DNA of 64,000 nt from Lytechinus pictus (taxonomy: Eukaryota; Echinodermata; Echinoidea; Temnopleuroida; Toxopneustidae): the NCBI RefSeq assembly GCF_037042905.1, contig NC_087252.1, forward strand, positions 24,717,994 to 24,781,993, given 5' to 3'. Within the stretch, counting starts at the first letter, position 1. Each line of letters opens with the position of its first letter. Under the pieces are notes generated by a model, which was not told the origin of the DNA, did no database searches, and was given only the letters and a program-made list of their open reading frames with translations. A program made the translations under genes and the position numbers. Below, piece by piece: positions 1 to 12,289 of this stretch.

Positions 1-690
1 GTGCGACTCTAAGTTATACTTAAAATCTCTGTGAAACACCCCCTGATCTTTTGGTGTCACAGAAATCTGTTCAACTTAGAAGGTGTGAATTACAAGTTTG
101 CATTTTCATTGTGGAAAACATGTTTTGACTAAGGTGACTATTTGACTTTAATATGGAACGTCGACCTATTCCTAAGCAAAGTTTACTGTATACCTCTTAG
201 TCAAATTTATTTTTCTAAGTCAAATTTATTTTTTGTAGTCCCAAATTAATTGACTTGGGCAAAGTTACCTGTAGATGATTATAAATATCTTTATTGGCCT
301 TAAAAGGCCCTTAATCACTATCTTTCTTTTTAAATATGGGCAGTGAAGTGAAATTATCATTATTGTAAATGTGCACGCATTGCCTTTGTATGCACCCAGA
401 GAAAATGTTGGATTGGATCAGATTCAGTGTGCGTGCATCTTTTTCCCGCTATGGCTGTCCACCATCACCAACGCTGGTTTGGTTCTGTTAACGCTGGTCT
501 ACTCTCCTCGTGATGTGATTTGAATGCTTAAGAGGTGACATTCAACGAAATCTCGAGAACGTCCTTCAATATAAATAAACTTGAATTTGTCTTTTTATTT
601 AGTTAAGATCACCATGCTAAAGGTTGTCGTAAGAGGGAATACATCTCAATGTCAGAAACATCAGGGCCTCAATCATGTACAGGGCAGTGT
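1..690. other. A+T-rich intergenic, nothing recognised
   Basis: No ORF, splice-bounded exon or structured repeat that I can support. Confidence 0.5.
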
Positions 691-819
691 AAAACAATAT
701 GTTGTGATAATACTAGTCGGTTCTTGTATAGTGCATATTATATCCTACATAGAGTAAATCCTGTATAGTGATTGGTTCAAGTAGCATCATGTGACCTAAT
801 ATATTTCAACTATGATGTT

Positions 820-870
820 GCGTGATGTCAGACCTCGATATATTTTTGGATATATCGAGGTCTGACGTCA
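820..870. repeat. Small perfect palindrome
   Basis: Arms GTCAGACCTCGATATAT and its complement are separated by a few bases. It sits between MITE-like sequences and 30 bp before a G+C-rich patch (895-1005). Confidence 0.7.
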
Positions 871-1086
871 TTATTTCGCAAAACTGGATATCGAGCTAAA
901 CTCTCGGGCGCACCGGCCAGCGCGCTCTCTCTCCCGGGCAAGTCCAGCGATGCGTCGGCGCAGGCACTAATCTGCGTTCCGCTGAGCGCGGTGGCTCGGA
1001 GAAAAGTAGGTAATTCAACTCAAGTAACCGGCCTTTGCAAGCTCAACACATAGATTTTGGTTGTAAATTATCAAAAGTAGGATATA

Positions 1087-1265
1087 AAACAAATATACCA
1101 GGCGTTTCATTCGAAAGCATAGTGGGAATTATTAATCCTCGGTTGGACTGGCAAAACTACTATATTTCCCTCGGGGCTTCGCCCCTCGGGGAAAAATAGT
1201 AATTGCCAGACCAACCTCGGATAAATAATTCCACTATACTTTCTCAAAGCCTGATATATTTGTTT
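1087..1265. mobile_element. Foldback element, ~180 bp
   Basis: Two arms of about 87 bp pair almost throughout, meeting at a 5-nt loop between CCCTCGGGG and CCCCTCGGGG. No coding capacity. Probably a non-autonomous DNA element; family not known to me. Confidence 0.7.
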
Positions 1266-1309
1266 AACACATAATGAATAATGTCTCTATGCGCTTCCAA
1301 AGGACTTGG

Positions 1310-1430
1310 ATATTATTACCCCGGCTGTAGCTCAAGCAGCCTTTCCAGCGCTCGGCATTTCAAGGAATAAATTCCTGCCAGTTACCCATTCACCTCACCT
1401 GGGTTGAGTGCAGCACAATTAATAGCATAC
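1310..1430. mobile_element. SINE fragment
   Basis: Carries the block ACCTCACCTGGGTTGAGTGC found in at least four other places in the window (28.76, 44.34, 45.28 kb and, inverted, 12.66 kb). The tRNA-like end is missing here. Confidence 0.65.
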
Positions 1431-3335
1431 TGGTAACAACTACTCTGATTGGTTGTCGGTCAGTCTTCTTAACAAACTGCACATGTGACAATTATTTTGA
1501 TTGGTCAATCGGTTTACTATTTTAGTATTACAGATCATTTTCTTTTATGCTGTCATGAAGTGCAATCGGTTGTGGAAATAAATTTCTCACTCAGTTGTTA
1601 CGAATCTTTGAATATACGCCAAGTTTACTTTCCACTATATGATCCTAAGGCGATTGAATTGGAATTTTGATTTCTTTTACATTTTAATTTATATGTAGTT
1701 ACATGTATCTCTTGCATAATGCATGTTTATTTGTATTGTAAAGAACATTTGATTTGTGACTATCTTTCTCTTTTTGTTTTGTTTTCAATGAAGTACACAT
1801 CTCAATATCAAATGCAAGGAAATGTATGATCACTGTATTGTAATTTATTCTTTTGAAGTTTAGTAAAAGAAAAAATTATATATATTTTTTTTTAATTGCA
1901 TTATTCAGAATAGTTTTCAGAATATGTCAGACCTGACAATAGTCTGACTTAGCAACAGTTTGGTATAAGTGACTGGAATCTCTTTATCTGATTGGTCGAG
2001 ACTGGTAAATATGCCATTATTGTAATTTCCATGGAAGCAGTGATTGTGATTGGCTGTCGATTCTTGTTACCATGGTAATTACCATAATTGTTATGTAACC
2101 TACATGTGTTTTAAACATCTTCCAAGTTGAATTTCACTGAATATTTCTGAGATCCCAAGAGATTTGATTTTGGCAAATTCACCTGTATACATCATCCATT
2201 GGCCTTTCATTGTGTACTGCATTTTATCAGTGCACTAATATTAAAAACTGAAAGCAAGTACATGTAGTTATTGTACAGTTGTATATTGGAATTATAAAAT
2301 TCTGTAGTCATCAAGTTAAAAATTCAAACAGTACAACTTCTATTTTTATGCAATTGCTTTAAAATTAGTGATGTGTTCAAGAATGCATGCACACGTGTAC
2401 TATGTATATTGGTAACTTAGATATAATTGCTTCATTTAAAATCATATACCGTCCGCATCGAACTGAAGAATCGGTTCTTGATTTCAAAACTTACCTACAT
2501 GTACAGTACACTGTGAAAAGCAGGATAGCATTTCATGAAACACTGACAGGTGTTATAAGCCACTGAAAATCCTTGCTTCGGATTGGCTCAGAGCAAATTT
2601 GGTCGGTGAAAATCAGGGAGATGTTTTATGAAACTCTCCCAATTTGCTGAATTTAGCCTACTTTGGAGGGAACGTGCCTCTTTACATGTAGGTGCAGATA
2701 TAATCTATGTTTTAGATATTTATTTTAGATACTTTTAATTTTGCCCTGTTTTGTCTTAGATTAAAGCATCACTCTTGATTAAAAATCATAGCTAGAAACA
2801 CCATTGCATATTCTAGTATAATATTTGAAATTTGCAATTAATGAAGAATTCAGATTTTTAATATGTCAATATTTTATTACTTCTATTATGTTCTTTAAAA
2901 AACAACAACCTGGTAATACATGATAAATTATCTGATTTTTAATGGCATCTAAAGTACAAAATTACAATTATTATTGCATTTTTTATGTATTCAATTTGAA
3001 TACTTGGTGATACAAGTCATATGACAAGTTTGTGAAAAAAGTGGTTCTATTGATATCAGTGGAAAAAAATATTGATTTGTAAAAAGAAATACGATTCTGA
3101 TTGCATTCTTACATTATGTTCACTTTCAATATTGTGATGCATGAAAATAGTGGGATAATTTTTTTGATGACATCAAAAATTTTCTTACTTCAGATTATGT
3201 TTTCAATTTTAAATAGCGATAAAATGTTATTTGATGAGTTGGTGAAAAAGTTTATTTTTTATGATATCAAATATATGATTCGCATTGGCATTTCTCCATG
3301 TTTATGATCAATTTTAGAACCTGGTACATGGGATG
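1431..3335. other. No gene; scattered MITE remnants
   Basis: 1980-2100 carries paired GATTGG and TTACCATGGTAA blocks also seen near 36.7-36.84 kb and 48.6-48.7 kb. 2540-2670 carries a TTATAAGCCACTGAAAAT block whose inverted relative is at 45.42-45.55 kb. The rest is A+T-rich and unremarkable. Confidence 0.5.
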
Positions 3336-3339
3336 GTAA

Positions 3340-3712
3340 ATTGCCAATTCGTCCACTCACCACATGGTCTACTTTCATTTAGTCTAATGCCATTCCGTCC
3401 ATCAACATTTCATCTAACAACTATTCGGTCCAATAACCATTTAGTCCAATCATCACTTCGTCTTATCACCATTTCGTCTATTTCCATTTCATCTAATAAC
3501 CAGTTGGTCTAATACCCATTTCCTTTTCATTAATTTTGCACAATCAACACTTAAGTTTGATTAGACCAAATGGTATATGGACTAAATGGCTATTGGACCA
3601 ACTGGCTATTAGATGGAATGGCATTAGACTAAATGAAAGTAGACCATGTGGTGAGTAGACAAACTGATGAAAGACCAAATGGTAGTAGACGAGTAGGCAA
3701 TTGGACGAATTG
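3340..3712. repeat. Foldback built of GGTCTAAT-type units
   Basis: Short units around 'atttggtctaat' are arranged head to head. 3359-3394 is the exact reverse complement of 3617-3652 (36 of 36). A looser relative of the same repeat is at 7320-7790. Confidence 0.8.
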
Positions 3713-4775
3713 GAAATAAACCCAAGGGATTAGAAGAATTAATGAAAACAAAATGATTTGAATGACAAATCAGGATTATGATTGTATTCATTGTTCAGTT
3801 TCAATACATGATAATAGGCCTACATTAGATGACAAGAGAAAAATTAGAAAAAAACAAGGATATTTATTATGGCAAATATATTTAGTATTTTGTGTTCATC
3901 ATCAACGTACTGTTCTACTAGGACAAAAGGAAGCAATTGACTAAAAGTGTAATTTCTAGTAAATTGAACAAAAATTAGAATTGATTCATTTTTGTGTCTT
4001 TATAACTTACAGAGATGCCGTATAAATTTAGGCCTCTTATCATGGTGGTTAACCGGACTTACTGTTTTTGTGTCGTTAATTAATCAATTGGTATATTGTA
4101 AAACTCAACTGCTGCTTATATTTCACATGGTTCATTTTGTCAAAATGACAGATTCTTATATCATTCTCCTTGCAGTTATACTCGCAACTCTCTACAAACT
4201 ATGTTTGCATATACATTAGAAATGTTGGAAGACTTTTTTGCCAATTTGTATATCAAAGGCAAGATGTTGAATTATAGTTACAATCTAGCCTTACAATTTT
4301 ACAACATGAATTTATTTTATTTTTTGCAACAAGATGTAACATGGTGAAGCACTTATTGAGCAACTTTTGTCATTGAAATGATCACCATACATATACATGT
4401 AGTTAACATTGCGCTATTTGAAGGTACATACATGTATAACAATGAATTATTAGTTCAGGTTTACTTGGACTGGACATTACAATATGTAATGGAAGGCTTT
4501 ATAAGCCCGAATGGTATTTGTTTTTGTACAGTGTTTTTTGCTCGTTGACTTGTTTTAAATTCAATCCACCTTTCCACTCTGTACTGAAGGTACATTATGT
4601 TAGAAGAATTATGACAATATTCAAAGCATTTTATTAATTATCTGTGGTGTTATCCATGTGTTAATGCTCGGTATTAAAGTCAATAGTTTGTAAATGTATG
4701 CATCATGTTGTTAATTGAATTTGCCTTTCAATTCTGTCCCTTGTGGCAAGTTACAATTTGATAAGTTGAAGTTAA
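3713..4775. other. Nothing recognised
   Basis: A+T-rich with short ORFs that have no familiar features. Confidence 0.5.
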
Positions 4776-4779
4776 TGCC

Positions 4780-5115
4780 CCCAACAGTGTGTGTGTGTGT
4801 GTGAGAGAGAGAAATGGAGAGGGAGGGAGAAGAGGGGGAAATGTGTGTTTGTGTGTGAGGGAAGAAGAGAGATAAGGAAAGAAAAGAGGAGTATTAAAGT
4901 GTGAGAATGATAAGGGGGGTGTGTGTGTGAGCATGGACCTACTAGGTGCATGGTGAGAGGGGGGATAGACAGACATTGAAGGGGACTGTATTTACATTAT
5001 ACAGATCCAGAGATACATGTACACTAGTCATAATAGAAGGGAAAGCGTCAAAAGAAATGTGTAGAGGAAAAAGGATTGTTTGGTATGTAAAAAGTGGGGG
5101 GGGGGGGGGGGGGGC
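4780..5115. repeat. GT/GA-rich simple sequence and G-tract
   Basis: Alternating GT and GAGA runs from 4785 to about 4935, then an uninterrupted G run at about 5096-5114. The ORFs across it are products of the simple sequence. Confidence 0.85.
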
Positions 5116-5689
5116 GTTGGGGGATAATCGGCACTGTCATTTCAAAGTGGACAGCATGCTCGTACATGAATTTCAAAACGGGCCCCAAAGACAGTATTCA
5201 TCTTTCCATCTCGGTATTTTAAAGTATACCCTTTGTCCCCGATTTTGGCAATTTTGATATTTACCCAGCAGGCGTTATTTTTTTAAATGGTGTCCAACTC
5301 CTCTGGTATAATGGAAAGAAAGAATGGAGAAGAGAAAGGACTGAAAATGCTGCAAAAGGAGGATTGAGTACTAGGGGAGGGAAAGAGAAATGAATAGAGA
5401 ACAGACTGCAAGGATGGGGGAGGGGTACAGTTATGGGCAGAAAAAAATTATCACCCCCCTCCCTGCTTCCTCTGTCATTTTAATCTCTCTACATGTATGT
5501 CCACTTTATCTCTGGCTTCGGGTATGGGGTAATGTTCCATTTTTGAAAAATGTTATTTTTTGCAGCATAATAACTTTAAATTAGTAATAATCTGATACCA
5601 TCTGAAACATAATTATATAATAATCTGAAACCATTTATCCAAGTCAAATATTCACTTAAGCATTAAAACACAGAGTATCCCTGTGAACT

Positions 5690-5868
5690 TTTCTTATGTG
5701 CCAATGTGCATATATCTCGTGAAATTAAGCAAAACTTAAAAGTGTCATAACTTAATATTTTACATCCGATTTTGACGAAATCTTCAGTGTTTTAATTGCT
5801 TGTTGGTTTTTTTTTTCTATTTTTTAAAATTCAAATCAACTATTTGTTGGGATGGACTTGTCCTTTAA
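5690..5868. mobile_element. TTAA MITE family A, half copy
   Basis: Right half only: TTTTACATCCGATTTTGA, then GGATGGACTTGTCCTTTAA. It matches the right ends of the copies at 31.95, 32.78 and 34.17 kb. Confidence 0.75.
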
Positions 5869-7319
5869 GTAGAGCCTAACATGAAAAACTTTATAAAACA
5901 TCCCAGGATCTGTGTGCACGTGCAGATATATCCATCTTAACAAAATTGTAAAACAAACATTTGATAGAAATAAAAATTCCAGCATCTCCTTCATCAATTA
6001 AACACAAAACAACCAATAATGCACAACTAGAAATCATTTCCAAGCACATTTATTGTAACATTGAATGCATATTTATATGCTTAATATGGCAGGGTATAGA
6101 GCAGGTACATTTATGAATACACCATGATATTTTTTTCCTCAATTATTTCAAGTAAAATAAGCTACGGGGTTGGAAGTTTTAACTTCTATCACTACACTAA
6201 TTTGTACATACACATACATATAATAGTCACTCAGAATTGTGTGCAACAGTATCCCAAACCGTATAATAACTGCAATTGCTGTTTTGTTGTTGTGTTTATT
6301 TGTGTGCTATTGTATCTTGTTTGTTTTGTTTTGATGATTTGTGAAACAGTTGAACAACAATTGTGCCCTAATAATGGGTACATTTCTCCGTTACCTATAA
6401 ACACCATATCAAAAGGTGGAAATTGAATACAGGTAATAAGTCAACAATCAACAAGTCAAATATTTGCCTAATTTGAAGCATTTTTTCAGATCAGATTATG
6501 CAAAACATGTGCTATATACCTCTCCTACCAGTAATTCAAATTTATCCTGAAGTCAAAAAGATTAATGTGATCCCAAATCATTTGCCTTAGGCAAGTTAAA
6601 TATGTACATGTACTCAGTTTTGCTTCAGATTTTTTTGTTTAATAAGTTGTATCCTATTTGATACTTTGATAGAGTGAAATATCCGGGACTTTCAGAAATT
6701 TGATTTAGAGGAATTCTTTTGATTAATCTCTGAAGTAGATCACATAATATGCTTTGAATTTATAACAAATACATTTGTTTATAACTACTCCATTGTGAAT
6801 ACAGACTGCAATCCGTTAAAAAGGAAATATACATCAATAAAAACTGGTCGACATGTTAAAAACAGCAAAATTTGATCAAAATTCAAAGGCAATGATTTGT
6901 ATTTCATTAAGTTTAAGCTGGATTTAAAAACACTAGGTTTTCTTATGAAAAATTGATTTATTTCAAGACAATAAGTAGATTCATTAAATCGCAAGGGAGA
7001 TTCCCGTCCGGAGTAAAAATGGATGATATTAAAGCCCATTCTTTAAGAAGGCTGTTGCACACAAATTACACATTGTCTTTAACACTGGAAGAATCTACAT
7101 TAAGTAACTAAAACAATAGATTATTTACATACTTGCTAAGCAAAGAATAAGTTACTGTGTCAGCCATCGGTATGACGTAGAAAATAAAAGAACAGTACCA
7201 CGGAAAATACAACGCCTTTTGAGTTTGACTCTAAAAAGTTATTGAATAGTAACAACTGAAAGTATAGTGTTAATAATACATGGTTTATAGGTCAATAGTA
7301 AAAAATATCTTCCTGTACG
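5869..7319. other. No gene recognised; low repeat content
   Basis: A+T-rich sequence without recognisable exons. May be part of a 3' UTR read from the minus strand (see the distal poly(A) candidate). Confidence 0.35.
6030..6055 (-). terminator. Possible distal poly(A) site
   Basis: On the minus strand the sequence reads AATAAATGTGCTTGG, a hexamer followed by a G/T-rich stretch, as at real cleavage sites. The 8 kb between it and the PRDM9-like stop has relatively few repeats compared with the intron, which would fit a long 3' UTR. Equally it could end another, unseen transcript. Confidence 0.2.
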
Positions 7320-7790
7320 TGTGTGAAGGTGAATTGCCACTTGGTCTAGACTCACTTGGTCTAATGCCTGTTTGGTCTAATTCCACACGGTCTAATTCTG
7401 TCTCCAACAGCTTGTATAATAATCGTTTGATATAAGGACATATTAATTAGCTCATTATCCATTTTGTATAATTATATTCCCACTTCATACAACACATTGG
7501 CACATTAGACCAAATGCTATAATGACCAAAACTTATTAGACCAACTGGTATAAGAAAAAAAAATACAACAGAACCAACTGGTTTCAGAGCAAATATTATT
7601 TGACCAGCTGGTATAAAATGAACAAGTATAAGACCAACTGGGAACAGACCAAATGTCATTAGACCAACTTCAACTGGTAGAAGCCCGAATCAGTACGTGT
7701 AAGACCGACTGGTAGAAGACGAACCGATATTAGACCAATTGGTAATAGACCAAATGACACTACACCACATGGCAATGAGCTCACACACGT
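7320..7790. repeat. Degenerate 'agaccaactggta' repeat
   Basis: About 15 irregular copies of a 10-16-bp unit around AGACCAACTGGTA, with a few inverted copies (TTGGTCTAAT) at the left end. Related to the foldback at 3.34-3.71 kb but more eroded. Confidence 0.8.
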
Positions 7791-9105
7791 ACATACATGT
7801 ACTCTACAAACACACTTGATTTGTACATCATTATGCAGACCAAATTACACTAAAACATTACTTTAGAAGTAATCATATATTTATCGACATCAAGTGGTCC
7901 CAAGTAAACAAACAAAAGTATCTGCATTTAGAATGCAAGATATCTACTTCTTTGGTATTTATGTATGTTGCAAACTATCAATCATTTTTTTTTTCTTGTT
8001 CTTCATAATAAACATGTAAGTTTACACATTGGATTACACACAAACTTTGCAACATAATACTCGAGTGTTACATAAAAACACAATAGCACAACCCTTTCAC
8101 AACCAATACTTCACTTCCTCCAATCCAAATATCAATAATAAGTATTCAAGAAACCTTTTAGAAAGCGTATTTCCAGTAAGAATCCCATTTCTAACAATTA
8201 ACAACGTCACATATAGAGCAGAATGAAGCTCTGGAAATCGGAGAGTGATTAGTTATCAAAGTTGCCAATATTGTAGAGCATCACGCTGGCAAGAGAGGGA
8301 TAGGTGATGGAATTCAGCTGCATTCTTGAATTTCGACACCGGTGCAGACACTTCATTTCAGGTGCTACTTTAATCAATTATCCATACTTAAGTTTTTTTT
8401 TATTAATCTGTGTCTATTCATAAATGACAATTTTTTTTTTCATACATGTACAATCATTTCCAATCATTTTACCCTGCCGGCATTTATCAAAGGAGACTTA
8501 TTTTGGCAATTAGTTAAAACAGAACTTGTGCGAGCAGCGTGCTAGATTTGCTTAACATACATATTGATGATGATCATTCCATTATATCTTTATAAAACAA
8601 TTCCTATCCATTGGAAATTTCGGATAAAAGGGTATAAAAGCAGTGACCATCACTGCTCGATACATTATACAATCTTCCATCGTGTCCACAGCACAGACAT
8701 GAATACATACTTTAATAAAAGAAACACATGATTATCCCCATTTCGTTACACCACCATATAACATCATTGAATAACACTTGATTCATTTTCATCCATTTTC
8801 CCAACACACAATGTTTTTTTTAATCCTCTTAACATGTACTGTACACTATTTTACAAGCCTTGAAATCCTCTCTAGATAGAATACATATATTGGCATATTT
8901 ATGTGTTTCCATACGCTTTCTACTGCCCCTGTGCTAATAATAATACCTGCAACATATTGCCAGTAACAAACGGCAATCACTTGGTGGGATAAGTTGGGCT
9001 AACTTTGAATGATAACGGTACAAGAGCTCAGTTGGGAGACTAGCGATATGATCATACAAATGACAATTAGAGGACTTATGGCTTTGGGGGCCTTTCCAAA
9101 GGACC
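7791..9105. other. Nothing recognised
   Basis: No supported exon or element. Confidence 0.45.
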
Positions 9106-9220
9106 CAGAGGCGGCGGAACATCAGGCTCGGACGAAGAAAGTGGAGGGGCACCTTTTGTCTGCCAAACAATAGGTGCCCCTCCACTTTCACTGTATGAGC
9201 CTGACATTCCGCTGCCTCTG
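9106..9220. mobile_element. 115-bp foldback hAT-type MITE with 8-bp target duplication
   Basis: An almost complete hairpin starting CAGAGGCGGCGGAAC and ending with its near complement. It is flanked by AAAGGACC on both sides (9098-9105, 9221-9228). The 8-bp duplication and CAG ends point to the hAT superfamily. A second copy, 114 bp, is at 23937-24050. Confidence 0.85.
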
Positions 9221-12013
9221 AAAGGACCTGATAATGCTTGATTATACCTTTAAGCAGTACCGCCGTAATCAACAGTGATAAAGATAATATTTTATATTTT
9301 ATAATATTAGTGCTTATCACATTATCATCTAACATCTCTGTGTGCCTCCAGTGGCCTTCAAATGGTAACATTAGTAAATAAATCCAGAGTTAAACATTGA
9401 AACAAATTTCTGGTAAATGATTCCCCCTCCCCCCTCCCCCAGTCATCAACCCCTTCCATTGCATGTACATTTCCTCTTTCCATTCTAAGCGCAGGAATCG
9501 GTGTCAGAAATTGAACAGAAACACATACAAATATCACTGTACAAATGACATTCAATATAACCATCATAGTGAATATACAAACTTCAAGTATAACATTGAA
9601 TACTACTTCTTCCAACTAGAAAGACATCAATTTCTCTCTCTTTTTTTTTCTCACTTTGGCACTACCATACATGACAAATAGGTGAATAAATCTTTGTATG
9701 AACACATTATGCTTATGAGCTACCACATTGCAAAAAGTTTTTTTTCCGCGATATTATTCTCACGGAAGGAATACAATAAACATTATACACAATGAAGACT
9801 TTACAAGACGCAATTTGCAATACATGCACGTTATTCTGTAATCTGCATACATACACCAATAGGACTAAAGAATTAACGTTTTGGTCCTTTTACCTCAAAA
9901 GAAATAATCGTTTAAAGATATATTATCATACTTCATTATTTTACGAGGGAATGGGATAGATTGTCTATGGCGACAGAGCAGAAAAGAACATAAAATAACA
10001 ATGGAATGAATTTCTAGAGTACAAAAAATACATTTCCATTGTGTAAAATCTGAACATCTTTTTATACATATTGACAATCCAAGCACCTTTTTGTTTATAA
10101 AGAAACAAACATTTCGACAAGATTTTGTCGGTTATGAACATATGGTGTCTTATACACATACAATAACGATCCACAGAAATCAATTTACATATACAAAACT
10201 AAAAATAATACTGAACCCACGTTATCATTCCGTTTATAAATAGAAGAATTGCATTAAAACAACCACAAGTGAAAAGCAAGCACAAGAGAAATATCAAGAC
10301 ATAAAAATAAAATAGTTCAGGCATTGCGAAAGAAAGAATGGAAAACATATTGCTACGCTACACATACTCTGTTCAACCTAAATAGTTATATTGCAACTAG
10401 TTCTACACATACATTAGAGAGAAAAAATCTACACAATTTTCAGTTAAAAAGCTAAGGCAGTAAGGCCTTGAGTACTTAAAAGGGCCAAGAATATCAACAA
10501 TAAAATTCCTTTTATATCAAGGTGGAAGGCATTAAGATTTGTTTTTCATTTCTACAGACAAAATTTGCCTCCTCTGATAAGTTTTCTCTTTTTGTTTTTC
10601 AAACAAAAGGTTGCTGCACTTGCAGTATTCCAGGCAAGCCACAGGTAGAATGATAGGAACTTTTCAAGACCCTATGTCATCATGCCATCAACATTATGCA
10701 AATCTGTGTAAATATTGGTAGATTTTTGCCCAATATTCACCATGTAGCTGAGGCAATACTCTTTCTGAATTGTTTCCTTTATTTTTTATTTTCGTTTAGA
10801 GAAACGCATCATTGTGGAAAATTGCAATCATTTAGAAAAGCATGCCTGTTTTGGTCAGCGTAATCTCGATGGGATATATTTTCTCATTTGTAGTAAAAAA
10901 AAAATGCCTTGTATGTCATTTTCCAGCTAGGTACTAAAATGCTTTATTAGAAAGAGTAAATTAAACACTCTTAACACCTTAAAGGTTCAACTGAATATAT
11001 TCAGCACTCATTACTTGCCTTCACTGCATCTGCACTCATTTAAACCCTCCCCTTACTTCTTGAAAAATATTCTATTACCATATATTTACCAATCTATATT
11101 AATGAAATAGAATCAAATATTATATATTTTTATTATTCTGGAATTATGATAAAAATGTGCAGAGTCTATGAGAGAATGATGTTTCACCACATAAGGTGGA
11201 ACTTTACCTACATGTATTACAGATTTTGGGTTATTTAAAAAAAATACAAACAATGGAATGAATACGACTCAACAACTTGCACAAAAAAGGGCTGTTGAAA
11301 CCAAAGAAAAAACTATTTCAAGATGAAAAACATATCAAGATTGTCAGGAAAGGCTGGATACATGTATTACACTTGGGTGAAATTTTCTCTTCTTTTTTTT
11401 TTATTGAACTTCACCATAAAACACACACAGACCAGCAAAATATAGTCAACTACTTCAGCAACGGAATCTTGAGGCAAGACATATACACATCGCTACCAAC
11501 ATATAAACAAAAACAAAAAAAATCACTTCATCCCAATATAGATTCTCTAAAACTGTATAAAAAAGACAAAAATACAAGGTTTAGTGATCACGATACATAA
11601 TATGATCAGGAATTACAAAGTTTGGTTCATTTTCATGGCAAAATTACATCATAAAACAGCTGCGAGTAAATCATCTCTTTTTTTGGTGGATTCGATCATC
11701 TTTATATAGGAACTATTCTTGAAGCATCTTTTATCTCTCTCTCTCCTAATGCTGATAGTATTTTATTGCGAGGTTGAGTTGTACTTTAGAGAGAGAAACC
11801 AATACCTGGGTCACGTAACAAAGAGCCTAGCGACTGATCATACGATTGATTTTTACAATGGAGTATACAACATGGTCAATGCAATCAATCATAAGAATTC
11901 GCCCTACTATCAATCGCTGGACTTTGTGTTACGTGGCTCAGGTTAGGTTGCCATTTTATGTACAGAAATTGATTAGAGTTGAATCATTATGAAAAACTAT
12001 GGCACGTAATTCT
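9221..12013. other. No gene recognised; low repeat content
   Basis: A+T-rich; short ORFs without recognisable domains. Candidate 3' UTR or intergenic sequence. Confidence 0.4.
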
Positions 12014-12289
12014 GGGGCCCGTCTTACGAAGAGTTGCGATTGATCCAATCAACCACAAGTATGGACGGCCAGCGACGTCAACATCTAAAATGCAAATTTG
12101 TTCAAAAAATTTCCTCAAAATGATGTATATTCATACATTCATCGTTCTCTTGGAGATTCAGTGTGATTCTCTCTGTTTACTGAGGAGATTGTGCAAATTT
12201 CTTGTAGAAAAATTAAGGTGTGGATGGATTTCCATACAGTTGCGGTGATTGATTGGATCAATCGTAACTCTTTGCAAGACAGAGGCCCT
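12014..12289. mobile_element. MITE family G, complete copy
   Basis: Terminal inverted repeats GGGCCCGTCTTACGAAG and its near complement, about 38 bp, both including GATTGATCCAATCA. Further copies: 30480-30762 complete, 30868-30928, 40462-40502 and 41990-42107 partial. Confidence 0.85.

Noticed and set aside
3340-3712. CRISPR-like array
   Set aside because: Units are irregular, without spacers of even length, and arranged head to head in a eukaryotic genome.
4728-4976. 82-aa Ser/Pro/His-rich minus-strand ORF
   Set aside because: Produced by GT/GA simple sequence.
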